Shown: positions 34,476 to 44,762, counted from the first letter of the stretch. The stretch: DNA of 64,000 nt from Rhodococcus sp. ARC_M5 (GCF_022810405.1 NZ_JALGQE010000001.1:496001-560000); one strand, 5' to 3'. Notes: generated by a model from the sequence alone, not told the origin. Numbers and translations are program-made.

Positions 34476-35927
34476 CTACCGAAGCGCGATGTACTTCGTC
34501 TCGAGGTATTCCTCGATGCCTTCGGACCCGCCTTCGCGGCCGAAACCCGATTCCTTGACGCCACCGAACGGAGCAGCCGCATCCGAGATGGCACCTCGAT
34601 TGACCCCGACCATGCCGGTGTCCAGTGCTGCCGATACCCGCAGGACACGGTCGAGGTTCTCGGTGTAGAAGTAGGCCACCAGTCCGTACCGGGTGTCGTT
34701 GGCTGCGGCCACTGCCTCGTCCTCGGTGTCGAATCCGATGATCGCTGCCACCGGGCCGAAAATCTCGTCCTGCAACAGATTCGCATCGGCCGGGATGCGG
34801 TCGAGAACCGTCGGCGTGTAGAAGAATCCGGGACCATCGGGCGTCGTACCTCCGGTGCGTACCCGTGCCCCCTTCGCCACGGCGTCGTCCACCAGTGCCG
34901 TCACCGTTCTACGCTGCTTGTCGTTGATGAGCGGCCCGATGTCGGTGCCCTCTCGGTCACCCGCACCGACCGTCAGGGCCTCGATCCGCGCGGTCAGTTT
35001 CGTGGTGAATTCCTCCCGCACCGAGTTCGCGACGTACAGACGGTTGGCCGCCGTGCATGCTTCTCCGCCGTTGCGCATCTTGGCGAGCATCGCCCCGTCG
35101 ACGGCCGCATCGATGTCCGCATCGTCGAACACGATGAACGGAGCATTGCCGCCGAGCTCCATCGACGTCCGCAGCAGGCGGTCGGCTGCGTTGCGCACCA
35201 ACAGCTTTCCCACGCCGGTCGATCCGGTGAACGTGACCTTCCTCAGTCTCGGGTCGTCCATCAACGGTCCGGTGACCGCCGCGGCGTCGGAGGCCGGAAG
35301 GATCGAGAGCACCCCACTGGGCAACCCGGCGTCGGCGAACACCTGCCCGAGCAGCAGCATCGTCAACGGGGTGTCCTCGGCCGGCTTGACGATGACGGTG
35401 CAGCCCGCCGCGAGTGCGGGGCCGATCTTGCGGGTACCCATCGCCAGCGGAAAGTTCCACGGCGTGATGGCCAGCACCGGGCCGACGGGCACCTTGGTCA
35501 CCATGATTCGGCCGTTGCCCGCAGGCGCTGGGGTGAACCGACCACCGATCCGAACGGCTTCCTCGCTGAACCAGCGCAGGAATTCGCCGCCGTAGGTCAC
35601 CTCACCCCGGCTTTCCACCAACGACTTTCCCATTTCGAGGGTCATCAGCAGAGCGAAGTCGTCCGCGCGCTCCTGCAGCAGATCGAACGCACGCCGCAGA
35701 ATCTCTGCTCGCTCACGAGCGGGCGTCGCCGCCCACAGCGGTTGCACCGCAGCGGCCAGATCGAGCGCGGAGATGCCGTCGGCCGCGGTGGCGTCGGCGA
35801 CGGTGGTGAGTTCTTCGCCGGTCGCCGGGTTCAGTACGGAGAATCGGCCACCCGACGCCGACGGGGTCTGCTCACCGCCGAGCCACAGATCGGTGGGCAG
35901 CGAGGAGATCAGATCGTGGGCCGACAT
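34476..35927 (-). CDS. gabD: succinate/glutarate-semialdehyde dehydrogenase
   Basis: A 483-residue aldehyde dehydrogenase. The catalytic Glu is in MELGGNAPFIVFDDADI and the nucleophile Cys in RNGGEACTAANRLYV. The NAD fold carries FTGSTGVGKLL. It oxidises succinate semialdehyde from GABA, or glutarate semialdehyde from 5-aminovalerate (DavD role). It starts one base after the aminotransferase stop, giving a coupled two-gene operon. Which semialdehyde it meets in vivo depends on the monooxygenase pathway nearby. Confidence 0.9.
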   Translation of the reverse strand: MSAHDLISSLPTDLWLGGEQTPSASGGRFSVLNPATGEELTTVADATAADGISALDLAAAVQPLWAATPARERAEILRRAFDLLQERADDFALLMTLEMGKSLVESRGEVTYGGEFLRWFSEEAVRIGGRFTPAPAGNGRIMVTKVPVGPVLAITPWNFPLAMGTRKIGPALAAGCTVIVKPAEDTPLTMLLLGQVFADAGLPSGVLSILPASDAAAVTGPLMDDPRLRKVTFTGSTGVGKLLVRNAADRLLRTSMELGGNAPFIVFDDADIDAAVDGAMLAKMRNGGEACTAANRLYVANSVREEFTTKLTARIEALTVGAGDREGTDIGPLINDKQRRTVTALVDDAVAKGARVRTGGTTPDGPGFFYTPTVLDRIPADANLLQDEIFGPVAAIIGFDTEDEAVAAANDTRYGLVAYFYTENLDRVLRVSAALDTGMVGVNRGAISDAAAPFGGVKESGFGREGGSEGIEEYLETKYIALR

Positions 35928-35928
35928 G

Positions 35929-37293
35929 TCAGTTCCCCTGTGCCACAGTGCGAAGCGCGCCTTCGAGGACGGTGAGCGCGTCGTCCAGCAGCTCGTCGGA
36001 GATCACCAGGGGCGGCAGCAGGCGGATGACGTTGCCGTAGGTACCGCATGTCAGCACGATCACCCCGGCCTCGAGTGCCGCAGCCGCAACGGCTTTGGTG
36101 GCCTCGGGATTGGGCTCACGTCCACCCGGCACCACGAGCTCGATCGCGAGCATGGCTCCGCGGCCACGCACGTCGCCGATGATGCCGAGCTCGGACGCCA
36201 ACGCGTTCAGTCGCTCGGACACGGTGCGTTCGATGTCGCGGGCACGGGCATTGAGGTCGAGCGTCTCCATCTGCTCGATGGATGCGATGGCCGCGGCGCA
36301 GGCCACCGGGTTGCCGCCGTAGGTGCCGCCGAGTCCACCGGGGTGCACGGCGTCGATCAGATCGGCTCGGCCGGTGACGGCGGCCAGCGGCATACCACCT
36401 GCGATGCCCTTGGCCATGGTGATCAGGTCCGGCACGACGCCTTCGTGCTCGCTCGCGAACCAAGCTCCGGTGCGGGTGAATCCGGACTGCACCTCGTCGG
36501 CGATGAACACGACGTCGTTCTCCCGCGCCCAGTTCGCCAGTGCAGGCAGGAATCCTTCGGCAGGCACGACGAAGCCGCCCTCACCCTGAATAGGCTCGAT
36601 CAGGATGGCCGCGAGATTGCCTGCGCCGACCTGCTTTTCGATGACGGAGATCGCCCTCGCCGCAGCCTGAGCACCGGTGACCGCGGAACCGTCGGCGTTC
36701 AGACCTTCGCGGAACGGATACGACATAGGAGCGCGGTAGATCTCGGGAGCGAACGGCCCGAATCCACTCTTGTACGGCATCGACTTCGAGGTCAGTGCCA
36801 TCGTCAGGTTGGTGCGACCGTGGTACGCGTGGTCGAACACGACGACAGCGGAGCGTCCGGTGGCGTGCCGCGCGATCTTGACCGCGTTCTCGACGGCTTC
36901 GGCACCGCTGTTGAACAGGACGCTGCGCTTGTCGTGATCGCCGGGCGTCAGCTCGGCCAGCTTCTCGGCGACCTCGATGTAACCCTCGTACGGTGCGATC
37001 ATGAAGCACGTGTGGGTGAAGTGCGCGACCTGATCCTGCACGGCGGCAACGACTGCCGGGTTGGATGCACCGACTGTCGTCACGGCGATTCCGGCCCCGA
37101 GGTCGATCAGTGAGTTCCCGTCGACGTCGACCACAACGCCACCGTCGGCATCGGCCACGTACACCGGCAGCGTCGACGCCACCCCTGCACCCACGACGGC
37201 CTTGCGGCGCTGTGCCAGCGCCGCCGATTTCGGCCCTGGGAAGGCGGTGACGATCCTGCGTTCCTGCGGAAGTCGGTACTCGATCGAGGCCAT
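35929..37293 (-). CDS. gabT: 4-aminobutyrate/5-aminovalerate aminotransferase
   Basis: A 454-residue class III aminotransferase. The PLP lysine is in LITMAKGIAGGMPLAAVTG, the cofactor-binding block is VFDHAYHGRTNLTMALT, and the acid pair is IADEVQSGFTRTG. It transfers the omega-amino group of GABA or 5-aminovalerate (DavT role) to 2-oxoglutarate. The ATG at 37293 is chosen over a longer frame that crosses the promoter. It diverges from a PucR-family regulator across 130 bp. A GTGTACAC palindrome lies in that gap at 37363-37370. Confidence 0.92.
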   Translation of the reverse strand: MASIEYRLPQERRIVTAFPGPKSAALAQRRKAVVGAGVASTLPVYVADADGGVVVDVDGNSLIDLGAGIAVTTVGASNPAVVAAVQDQVAHFTHTCFMIAPYEGYIEVAEKLAELTPGDHDKRSVLFNSGAEAVENAVKIARHATGRSAVVVFDHAYHGRTNLTMALTSKSMPYKSGFGPFAPEIYRAPMSYPFREGLNADGSAVTGAQAAARAISVIEKQVGAGNLAAILIEPIQGEGGFVVPAEGFLPALANWARENDVVFIADEVQSGFTRTGAWFASEHEGVVPDLITMAKGIAGGMPLAAVTGRADLIDAVHPGGLGGTYGGNPVACAAAIASIEQMETLDLNARARDIERTVSERLNALASELGIIGDVRGRGAMLAIELVVPGGREPNPEATKAVAAAALEAGVIVLTCGTYGNVIRLLPPLVISDELLDDALTVLEGALRTVAQGN

Positions 37294-37423
37294 GGTCGCA
37301 CCTTTCGTGTGGGCTGGTCGAGTCAGTATGCGACCGCTCCCACCTGAAAGTCCGGTGCCATTGTGTACACCCCAGGGTTCGATTGCACTCCAATTCGGCA
37401 GCCAGGGCGTTACAGTTCGTTCG

Positions 37424-38920
37424 GTGAGCATCGAGATGTCCTGGCTGCTGAGACAGCAACACCTCCGCCTGAGTCACCGCGGCGGGCCCGAGCGCAGTCC
37501 TTCACCCATCACCTTCGCGCAGGCGACCGAACTCACCGATCCGAGTCCGTGGTTGTCCGGCGGCGAACTGATCCTGACGACAGGACTGGGATTCGACTCC
37601 GACGGTCCGGCACTCGGCGCGTACGTCCGCACCCTGGCCGCCGCTGGTGTCGCCTGCCTGGGATTCGGAGTCGGGTTGTCCCACAGCACTGTTCCCCGTC
37701 ATCTGCTCGACGCCGCCGAGGAGGTCGGACTTCCCGTCGTGGAGGTTCCCTACGACACCCCGTTCGCCGCCGTCATCAGATCGGTCATGAAGCGGATCGC
37801 CGAGCAGGAGTACGAGCAGGTGCTGCGGGCCGCCTCGGTACAGACCCGAATCACGCGGGCAGCCCTGCACGGCGGCGTCGACGCGATCGTCCGTGAGCTG
37901 GCCGTCGCCACCTCGACATCGGTGGCGCTGATCGGCAACCGCACCGAATCGTTCCATCCGGCAGCGGCAGCCGACCTCGTCGAGAGTTCCCGCCAGATTG
38001 CGCGGAGCATTCGACCGTCTGCGTCGCCGGCCACCGTGTCGGTCAGCGAACCGGGCTGCACCGTCACCCTGCATTCCGTCGCGGCCTCCGGCGGAGCATC
38101 GAGTTTTCTCGCCATTCGCACGACGGGTCCGGTGACGGGCATCGAACAGATCCTGCTCGGGCATGCCGTGTCGCTGGTGACTCTCGAACTCGAAAAGCCC
38201 ACGCGGCTGCGCGCCGAGCAGTCCCGGCTCAACACGCTGGCTCTCGGTTTGTTGCTCGACGGGCACCTGCCCTCCCCCGACGACACACAGGTGCCGAGCT
38301 ATCTCGTCGAGGCCGCCGACGACGACTCGCGGATCAGGGTGGCGGTGCTCCGCGGACCGTCGGCACGCATCGTCGAGGCGATCGATGTGGAATGTCGCTC
38401 CCGGGCCCGTCCGACGTTCGCCCGGAAGACCGACACCGGAGCCGTGGTGTTGTTGCGCGGTACGGACGACTCCGATTTCGTTGCACACCTGCTCGATTCA
38501 CTGCCCCGATCGGTCTATGTCGGCCTCAGCTCCAGCCACCACATCGCCGATGCCACCGTGGCGTCGAAGCAGGCGTCTCTCGCGTGTGCTGCGGCCGGGT
38601 CGAACGATCGCGTCGTCGAATTCACCGGATCGATGCTGCTCGCCGCCGAACCGGTCCAGGAGTCGTTGCGCGCCATGGCGGCCGTCACCATCTCGGTGCT
38701 GGCCGAGTACGACCGCACCCACACCGCGGATCTGGTCGGCTCGCTCCGGGCTTTTCTCGAGGCCAACGGGCATTGGGAGACTGCTGCGACGCATCTCGCC
38801 GTCCACCGGCACACCCTGCGAAACCGGATCACTCGCTGCGAGGAGTTGCTCGCGGTCGATCTGACATCGGCGCGGGTGCGAGCGGAATTGTTGCTCGTAC
38901 TCCTTGCGGTACAGGCGTGA
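37424..38920 (+). CDS. PucR-family transcriptional regulator of the gab/dav operon
   Basis: A 498-residue activator. The N-terminal PucR ligand domain is at about residues 20-135 (LTDPSPWLSGGELILTTGLG). The central domain is variable. The C-terminal HTH_30 ends the protein (ATHLAVHRHTLRNRITRCEELL). The start is a GTG read as MSIEMSWLLRQQHLRL. By position it probably regulates the divergent aminotransferase-semialdehyde dehydrogenase operon in response to an amine or its metabolite (GabR-like role). The effector cannot be told from sequence. Confidence 0.85.
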   Translation: MSIEMSWLLRQQHLRLSHRGGPERSPSPITFAQATELTDPSPWLSGGELILTTGLGFDSDGPALGAYVRTLAAAGVACLGFGVGLSHSTVPRHLLDAAEEVGLPVVEVPYDTPFAAVIRSVMKRIAEQEYEQVLRAASVQTRITRAALHGGVDAIVRELAVATSTSVALIGNRTESFHPAAAADLVESSRQIARSIRPSASPATVSVSEPGCTVTLHSVAASGGASSFLAIRTTGPVTGIEQILLGHAVSLVTLELEKPTRLRAEQSRLNTLALGLLLDGHLPSPDDTQVPSYLVEAADDDSRIRVAVLRGPSARIVEAIDVECRSRARPTFARKTDTGAVVLLRGTDDSDFVAHLLDSLPRSVYVGLSSSHHIADATVASKQASLACAAAGSNDRVVEFTGSMLLAAEPVQESLRAMAAVTISVLAEYDRTHTADLVGSLRAFLEANGHWETAATHLAVHRHTLRNRITRCEELLAVDLTSARVRAELLLVLLAVQA

Positions 38921-38936
38921 GTGCGCTCGTGACCGC

Positions 38937-39665
38937 ATGCCTGTGTGCCAAGCTCTGTCGGTGACCACGCCGCAGCCCCACATCGCCGTCGCAACCGCAA
39001 AATCGGTTCGGCTCGGAGTACTGCTGGCGGCGGTCGGTGGATTCCTCGACGCGTACACCTACATCACCCGCGGCGGCGTGTTCGCCGGCGCGCAGACCGG
39101 AAACGTGGTGCTGCTCGGGGTCGATGTCGCCGGCGGTCGGTGGGTCGAGGCGCTGGCTTTTCTGCCTCCGCTGGCGGCCTTCGTGCTGGGAGTTGCAACC
39201 GCGGAGTTCATCGCGTTGCCCGCGGTGGCGAAAATCGTGCGACGACCGGTGCGGGCAGTGCTGGTGTTCGAGATCCTGGTCGTCCTCGTCGTCGGTTTTC
39301 TGCCGGGAACCGTGCCCGACGCCGTGGTCTCGGTGATCCTCGCTCACGTTGCCGGCGTGCAGGTGACCACCTTTCGCGTGCTGGTGGATTCGCCGTTCAA
39401 CACCACCATGACGACCGGGAATCTCCGCAGCATGGCGATGGCCGCATTTCATCGGGTGGTCGAACACGATCTGGAGGCCGGAACGCGCGCCCGACGGTTC
39501 GGCGCAGTCATCTCCGGATTCTTCGGCGGGGCACTGATCGGCGCAGTCGCGGTCGAGCTGTTCGGGCTGCGGGCGATCTGGATGGTTGCCCTCATGCTGA
39601 CCATCGCGCTGGCGCTGTTCGTGTTCGACGAGCGCTCCCCCCGGCCGCTGCGACCGAAGCGCTAG
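38937..39665 (+). CDS. YoaK/DUF1275-family membrane protein
   Basis: A 242-residue protein with about six membrane segments. The family opening VGGFLDAYTYITRGGVFAGA ends in QTGNVVLLGV, and a second block is SPFNTTMTTGNLRSM. YoaK proteins are suspected small-molecule transporters or channels, but no function is proven. The start is uncertain: ATG at 38937 or GTG at 38961. Its TAG stop overlaps the stop of the converging monooxygenase gene by four bases (CTAG). Confidence 0.75.
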   Translation: MPVCQALSVTTPQPHIAVATAKSVRLGVLLAAVGGFLDAYTYITRGGVFAGAQTGNVVLLGVDVAGGRWVEALAFLPPLAAFVLGVATAEFIALPAVAKIVRRPVRAVLVFEILVVLVVGFLPGTVPDAVVSVILAHVAGVQVTTFRVLVDSPFNTTMTTGNLRSMAMAAFHRVVEHDLEAGTRARRFGAVISGFFGGALIGAVAVELFGLRAIWMVALMLTIALALFVFDERSPRPLRPKR

Positions 39666-41347
39666 TCACCCAACCGAAGCGGCGCGATGGCGTCGAAGAC
39701 ATCGCCAGGTCCCGGGTTACCGGGTGCCGACGTGCCGCCCAGGTGATGCACGACGCCCCACACCGCATTCAGTGCGGTGTGAATAGCACCCTCGGCCCAG
39801 CCTGCAGTCCACGAGATGTCGTCGCCGGCAAGGAAGATGCCTCGATGTCGTGGGTCGAGCTCGTGCTGGACGAAGTGCGTGAACAACCTTTCCTGGTAGC
39901 GGTAATGGCCCGGCAGGTTGGCTTTGAAGGCACCCATGAAGTCACGTTCGGTCTCCCAGGACAACGTCACCGGTGTGGAGATGATGTGGCTGCGGAAATC
40001 GACACCGGGATAGATCTCCTCGAGCGATCGCAGCATGATGTTCATGCGTTCGGTGGGGTCGAGGGCCAGTAGCTTGAGCGAGTCGTCGGACCACGTGTAC
40101 GACAGGCAGATCAGTCCGGGACGGCCCTCGCCCTGGTCGAGCAGATACGTGCCGCGGCTCATCCGGTCGGTCAGAGTCATGCTCACCAGATCGCGGCCGG
40201 TGACCGGATCCTTGTCCTTCCAGAACGGTCGATCGACGAGCGCGAACACCTTGGTCGACCCCATGTAGTGGGTCCGTTCGATGGCGGTCCAGTGGTCGAT
40301 GGGGAACAGGTCGTCGTCACACCTGATGTTGCTCAACAACATCCAGCTCTGAGCGGTCACGACGGCGGCGGCGTAGGTGCGGATGTTGCCGCGGTCGTCG
40401 TGGATCGTGGTGCCGCCGTCGGTGCGCCTGATCTCGGTGACACGCGACATCGTGGTGCCGCCGTTCAGCGAGGCCACCGACGTGCCGGCGGGCCAGTGCG
40501 CCATGTTCGCCGGCGAGTCGGTCCACAGCCGCATCGGCAGTTGCTGTGAACCTCCGACGATTCCGCGGTGGTGGTCGTCCGCTGCCGTGATGACGACGCG
40601 AAGGATCTCGAGGATCGAGTTGGGATAATCGGTGTCCCATCCGCCCGTTCCGAAACCGACCTGGCCGAACAACTCCCGCATCCGAAACGACGAGAAGTGC
40701 TCGGAGGCGGCAAGAAAACCGTAGAAGGTCTGATCGTCGAACTTCACGATCAGCTCGTTCCAGATTCGTTTGATCTCGGCCACGTCCCGCTTGCGGATCG
40801 CACGCTGCAACGGAATCAGTTCGGCGTGGTCCTCCAGCGTTCGGTTCCACGCCTCGGCGACCTCGGCGAACACCGGTGGAAGATCGTCGAGTTTGCGTGC
40901 GTAGTAGCTCTCACCCTTGAGATCGATCACCGTACTGGGCGTCACCTCGGCCAGCGGATTCGGAAACGGTGTGGTGTCGAGTCCGACGGCGTCGAGGTAG
41001 TGGAACAGCGCGGTCGACGACGGCGGAAACCGCATCGCACCCATTTCGGCCACCACGCCTGGATGCCCCTCGAACGGCACCGACCGCATCCGGCCACCGA
41101 TTTGATCCGATTCGTACACAACGGGTTCCAAACCGAGCTCGAGCAGTTCGCGAGCGACGACCATGCCTGCCAATCCGCCGCCGATCACCGCGACCCGGGT
41201 ACCGAGGGCCGCGTCGGGAACACGTCCCAGGCCGGCCGGATGCGCGAGGTAATCGTCGTACGCGAACGGAAAGTCCGGGCCGAACATCGTCAGCGGCTGG
41301 TCGTCCCCGGATTCGATTGCGCTGTCCGGGGTGACGGGTGTGCTCAT
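39662..41347 (-). CDS. L-amino-acid 2-monooxygenase (DavB-like; arginine or lysine 2-monooxygenase)
   Basis: A 561-residue flavoprotein of the amino-acid monooxygenase/oxidase family. The FAD motif is VAVIGGGLAGMVVARELLE at residues 52-70. Blocks I recognise from Pseudomonas DavB include FGPDFPFAYDDYLAHPAGLG, FGTGGWDTDYPNSILEI and RPFWKDKDPVTGRDL. These enzymes oxidatively decarboxylate a cationic amino acid to its omega-amide. The W-D-x-D motif at 237-240 is kept. The nearby ureohydrolase favours arginine, while the strong likeness to DavB favours lysine. It overlaps the amidase gene by four bases. Confidence 0.87.
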   Translation of the reverse strand: MSTPVTPDSAIESGDDQPLTMFGPDFPFAYDDYLAHPAGLGRVPDAALGTRVAVIGGGLAGMVVARELLELGLEPVVYESDQIGGRMRSVPFEGHPGVVAEMGAMRFPPSSTALFHYLDAVGLDTTPFPNPLAEVTPSTVIDLKGESYYARKLDDLPPVFAEVAEAWNRTLEDHAELIPLQRAIRKRDVAEIKRIWNELIVKFDDQTFYGFLAASEHFSSFRMRELFGQVGFGTGGWDTDYPNSILEILRVVITAADDHHRGIVGGSQQLPMRLWTDSPANMAHWPAGTSVASLNGGTTMSRVTEIRRTDGGTTIHDDRGNIRTYAAAVVTAQSWMLLSNIRCDDDLFPIDHWTAIERTHYMGSTKVFALVDRPFWKDKDPVTGRDLVSMTLTDRMSRGTYLLDQGEGRPGLICLSYTWSDDSLKLLALDPTERMNIMLRSLEEIYPGVDFRSHIISTPVTLSWETERDFMGAFKANLPGHYRYQERLFTHFVQHELDPRHRGIFLAGDDISWTAGWAEGAIHTALNAVWGVVHHLGGTSAPGNPGPGDVFDAIAPLRLGD

Positions 41348-42165
41348 CGGTCGGTCTCCTGCTCGGGCCGCGAGGACCCTGTCGGGTAGAGATCATAGCG
41401 GCGATCGGCCAGATGTGTGTTGACGGCGCGGGATCGAGCGAGCTCGGCCGGATCCAGATCCACCGTCAGAAGTTGTTCGTGCCCACCGGCGCGCGCAAGG
41501 TCGGTGCCGTCCGGCGCGACGGCGCAGGTCAGTCCGCAGTACGTCAGACTCGTCTCCGCGCCACAGCGGTTGACGTAGGTGACGAACAGCTGGCTCTCGT
41601 AGGCCCGTGTCGGGACGACGTGTGTTGCGATGATCTCGAACGGGGTCATCAGGCCGGTCGGAACGATCAACCACTGCGTTCCGGCGTCGGCGTGCGCACG
41701 AACGGTTTCCGGGAATTCGACGTCGTAGCAGGTGAGCAGACCGCAGCGAAGCCCGCCGAAATCGAACTGCACCAGCAGTTCCGGGCCGGAAGTGAAGTGC
41801 GCGCGGTCGAGTTCACCGAACAGGTGGGTCTTGCGGTAGCGCGCGACCGACAACCCGGTTGCGTCGACCACCTGTACCGCGTTGTACACCGTCTCGCCAG
41901 CAAGCTCGGGGTATCCGTACACGATTGCAACGCAGCGAGATCGAGCGATTGCCGCCACCCTCTCGAAGATCGGCCCGTCGAACGGTTCGGCTCGTTGGAG
42001 CACGAGATCGCCGATGTCGTATCCGCTGACCGACATCTCCGGGGTCACCAGGATCGACGCGCCGGCTGCGGCCGCTCGCATGACGGCGTCGTCGAGTGCC
42101 GCGAGGTTGGCGTCGACGTCGCCGGCCAGTTCGGGGCCTTGGAAGAGCGATACGGTGATCGTCAT
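41344..42165 (-). CDS. carbon-nitrogen hydrolase, omega-amidase (DavA-like; 4-guanidinobutyramidase or 5-aminovaleramidase)
   Basis: A 273-residue nitrilase-superfamily amidase. The catalytic triad is visible: E43 in VTPEMSVSGYD, K112 in YRKTHLFGELDR and C146 in LLTCYDVEFPE. It resembles DavA and would hydrolyse the amide made by the coupled monooxygenase to the free acid and ammonia. It overlaps the regulator upstream and the monooxygenase downstream by four bases each, giving one translational unit. The exact amide cannot be read from sequence. Confidence 0.88.
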   Translation of the reverse strand: MTITVSLFQGPELAGDVDANLAALDDAVMRAAAAGASILVTPEMSVSGYDIGDLVLQRAEPFDGPIFERVAAIARSRCVAIVYGYPELAGETVYNAVQVVDATGLSVARYRKTHLFGELDRAHFTSGPELLVQFDFGGLRCGLLTCYDVEFPETVRAHADAGTQWLIVPTGLMTPFEIIATHVVPTRAYESQLFVTYVNRCGAETSLTYCGLTCAVAPDGTDLARAGGHEQLLTVDLDPAELARSRAVNTHLADRRYDLYPTGSSRPEQETDR

Positions 42166-42794
42166 CGATGCAACTCCTGTTTCCTCATTGCCAACTCCTC
42201 GGGCAGCGCCGGTGCCAGCACCCAGAGAACTCGAGCGCCGCCGCTGCCTTCGGTACGGAAGCTGTGCCTGCGCCGCGGCGAGAAGGTGAACGCATCTCCG
42301 GGACCGAGCAGTACCTCCTCACCCGCGAACGTGCCGTCCGCCTCGGCTTCGAAGGTCACCCGTAACTCACCCTCGATCACGTGCACGAACGTGACGTCGA
42401 GCGGAAGGGTGTACGCCTCGGCTCCGCTCCCGCCGCCATCGTCGATGTGGCCCAACAGCACCTGCACGCGACGCTCCCCCACCGGTGTCAGTAGGTACTC
42501 CGTCATCGCCTCACCGCCGAACATGATGCGCGGTAACGACTGTGCGCGGACCACCTCGCCGGACGGGGCGTCGTCGAACAGGGAGCCGACCGGTACGTCC
42601 AGGGCCGCGCAGACGCGAACCAGCGACGCCACCGAGGCGTTCACCTGATCTCGTTCGAGTTTGGACAGGTACCCCTTGGTCACCCCGCAGGTATCGGCGA
42701 GCGCGTCGAGCGTCAACCGCTTCTTCTGGCGCGCCTCTTTCAGCCGCGCGCCGATACGCGGCGCGTCGTTGTCGACCTGCGAAGCCACCGACAC
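42162..42794 (-). CDS. XRE-family regulator with C-terminal cupin domain
   Basis: A 210-residue protein. The helix-turn-helix is at about residues 14-70 ([20 protein letters not shown] ending in [10 protein letters not shown]). The cupin sensor is at about residues 120-200 ([36 protein letters not shown]). Such regulators respond to polyamine- or amino-acid-derived ligands. It is the first gene of the amidase-monooxygenase operon and diverges from the ureohydrolase gene. It is therefore a good candidate for controlling both sides. Start GTG at 42794, with a second GTG two codons in. Confidence 0.85.
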   Translation of the reverse strand: MSVASQVDNDAPRIGARLKEARQKKRLTLDALADTCGVTKGYLSKLERDQVNASVASLVRVCAALDVPVGSLFDDAPSGEVVRAQSLPRIMFGGEAMTEYLLTPVGERRVQVLLGHIDDGGGSGAEAYTLPLDVTFVHVIEGELRVTFEAEADGTFAGEEVLLGPGDAFTFSPRRRHSFRTEGSGGARVLWVLAPALPEELAMRKQELHR

Positions 42795-42898
42795 CGTTCT
42801 CGCCTCTCAGGAAACTCATGTTGACAAGACCGTGCATCAGAGTAACGCTTGCCGGGCGACCTGGTCGACCCGTCACCCCACTTCGGAAGGAATTCTCG

Positions 42899-43858
42899 AT
42901 GAGCCCGAGCAATCCCGAGCACCCACCGATCGGTCCGGTCGACGCCACCAAGGTCCCCCGCTTCGCCGAGCCGACCACCTTCGCCCGGCTGCCCCGACTG
43001 GACCAGGTGTCTCGGGCCGACGTGACCGTCCTCGGTGTCCCGTTCGATTCCGGCGTCAGCTACCGCCCCGGCGCACGTTTCGGCCCGGGTCACATCCGAG
43101 CGGCCTCGAAACTGTTGCGGCCGTACAACCCTGCGCTGAAGGTGTCGCCCTTCGCCCGTCAACAAGTCGCGGACTTCGGCGACATCGGGGTCAATCCGTT
43201 CGACATCACCGAGGCCCTGAACACGGTGCACGACGCGGTGACCGACCTGCGCGCCGACGGCTCGTCGGTTCTCACCCTCGGCGGTGACCACACCATCGCA
43301 CTGCCGATCCTGCGGTCGCTCGCGCGTGATCACGGGCCGATAGCGGTCCTGCACTTCGATGCCCACCTCGATACCTGGGACACGTACTTCGGTGCCCCCT
43401 ACACTCACGGCACCCCGTTCCGACGAGCCAGCGAAGAAGGTCTGATCGATCTGGAACGCTCACAGCACATCGGCATTCGCGGCCCGCTCTACAGCGAGCA
43501 GGATCTCGAGGACGATCGTGTGCTCGGCTTCCAGGTGATTCGCTCCGACGATTACGAGGTCGACGGGGTGGCCAGCATCGTCGAGAGGATGCGCAGACGA
43601 CTCGGCGGCGGTCCGGTCTACGTCTCGGTCGACATCGACGTTCTCGACCCGGCGCACGCGCCCGGTACCGGCACGCCCGAGGCCGGTGGCATGACGTCCC
43701 GAGAGTTGCTCAACACCTTGCGCGGACTGGTCGGCCTGAACGTGGTCGGTGCCGACATCGTCGAGGTCGCACCCGCGTACGACCACGCCGAAATCACCGG
43801 CATCGCCGCGGCTCACGTGGCCTACGAACTGCTCTCGGTGCTGGCCCTCAACCGATAG
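42899..43858 (+). CDS. ureohydrolase (agmatinase/guanidinobutyrase family)
   Basis: A 319-residue arginase-fold enzyme. The Mn ligands are all present: H131 in [13 protein letters not shown]154, H156 and D158 in [13 protein letters not shown], and D245 and D247 in [16 protein letters not shown]. It releases urea from a guanidino compound. Divergence from the XRE-amidase-monooxygenase operon suggests 4-guanidinobutyrate as substrate (guanidinobutyrase, GbuA-like), giving GABA for the aminotransferase at 35929. Agmatine remains possible. The ATG follows GGAAGG. Confidence 0.88.
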   Translation: MSPSNPEHPPIGPVDATKVPRFAEPTTFARLPRLDQVSRADVTVLGVPFDSGVSYRPGARFGPGHIRAASKLLRPYNPALKVSPFARQQVADFGDIGVNPFDITEALNTVHDAVTDLRADGSSVLTLGGDHTIALPILRSLARDHGPIAVLHFDAHLDTWDTYFGAPYTHGTPFRRASEEGLIDLERSQHIGIRGPLYSEQDLEDDRVLGFQVIRSDDYEVDGVASIVERMRRRLGGGPVYVSVDIDVLDPAHAPGTGTPEAGGMTSRELLNTLRGLVGLNVVGADIVEVAPAYDHAEITGIAAAHVAYELLSVLALNR

Positions 43859-43862
43859 ACCG

Positions 43863-44762
43863 TCACCGACGCGGCAGCACCAGGATCGGCACCGGTGAAT
43901 GACGGATGATCTTGGTGGCCCGCGACCCGAGGAACACCCGAGCGATCGGCCCCAGCGGCCCGGACGATCCGATGGTCAGCACCTCACCGTCCTGCCACTG
44001 CACTTCGTCGAGGGCCTCGCGCCAACTGCCTGCCGAGGCCAACTCCGTCGTCACCTGGTCCGCCGGGAGTCCCACCGCGACAGCGTCGTCCACCGCAGCG
44101 GTCAGCGCCTCACTCAGCCCTCGGGCGAGTTCGGCGGCAACGTCGTCCTCGGCGCGTAGTCCGATCTCGGGCGGGTACATCGTCGCCCCGCGAACGACGA
44201 ACGAGGCCAAGCGCAGTGGAATGCCCGCAGCCCGAGCCAGTTCCGCGGTGGGTCCCACCACGCGCGAGGCCTCGCTGTCACCGGAGAAGGCGCAGGTGAT
44301 CCGGGTCAGAGTTGCGCGTTCGCGCATGCGGTAGCCGCGCGGAGCGAGGGCAACCGTCACCGGGGACGAGTGCAGCAGCTTGTCTGCGGTCGACCCGACG
44401 ACCACCTGTCCGAGAGCGCCGTCGCCCGAGGAGCCGAGCACCAGAACCGAGGCCGAGATGCTCTCGGCCGCTTCGGTCAACGCCGTCGACACCGATCGGT
44501 GTGCCAAGCGATGGAACGATGCGGTGATGTCGGGAGCCCGGTCCTCCAGGTAGTGCCGCGCCTTCGCCTCCGATTCGGCTGCCGTCGCCGCCGCCCAATC
44601 CGCGAATTCGGCATCCACCCGTGCCATCGACGGCGTCGACCACGGCTTGGGCACCACCGTCGCCACATCGATGTCGCTGCCCGACGACCGAGCGAGTTGG
44701 GCACCGAGATCGAGAGCACCGACACTGCCTTTTCCCGGCGCGAAGGCGATCAGAACGCTCAT
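43863..44762 (-). CDS. tandem-domain universal stress protein
   Basis: A 299-residue protein of two UspA domains (about 1-140 and 150-299). Each ends in a nucleotide-binding signature: LVLGSSGDGALGQVVVGSTA and LTIGSSGPLGPIARVFLGSR. It is soluble and cytoplasmic. Its start overlaps the amino-acid permease stop by four bases, so its production is tied to the transporter. Such Usp proteins may sense ATP or regulate the transporter; that role here is inference. Confidence 0.87.
   Translation of the reverse strand: MSVLIAFAPGKGSVGALDLGAQLARSSGSDIDVATVVPKPWSTPSMARVDAEFADWAAATAAESEAKARHYLEDRAPDITASFHRLAHRSVSTALTEAAESISASVLVLGSSGDGALGQVVVGSTADKLLHSSPVTVALAPRGYRMRERATLTRITCAFSGDSEASRVVGPTAELARAAGIPLRLASFVVRGATMYPPEIGLRAEDDVAAELARGLSEALTAAVDDAVAVGLPADQVTTELASAGSWREALDEVQWQDGEVLTIGSSGPLGPIARVFLGSRATKIIRHSPVPILVLPRR

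Noticed and set aside
39662..42165. Auxin-type pathway (tryptophan 2-monooxygenase plus indoleacetamide hydrolase)
   Set aside because: The oxidase matches the DavB group rather than IaaM, and the amidase is a nitrilase-fold protein, not an amidase-signature IaaH. The ureohydrolase and CAT permease also point to a cationic amino acid.
42795..42898. TTGACA near 42834 as the promoter of the ureohydrolase gene
   Set aside because: A -35-like hexamer is present, but no convincing -10 box lies at the right distance, so I did not annotate it.
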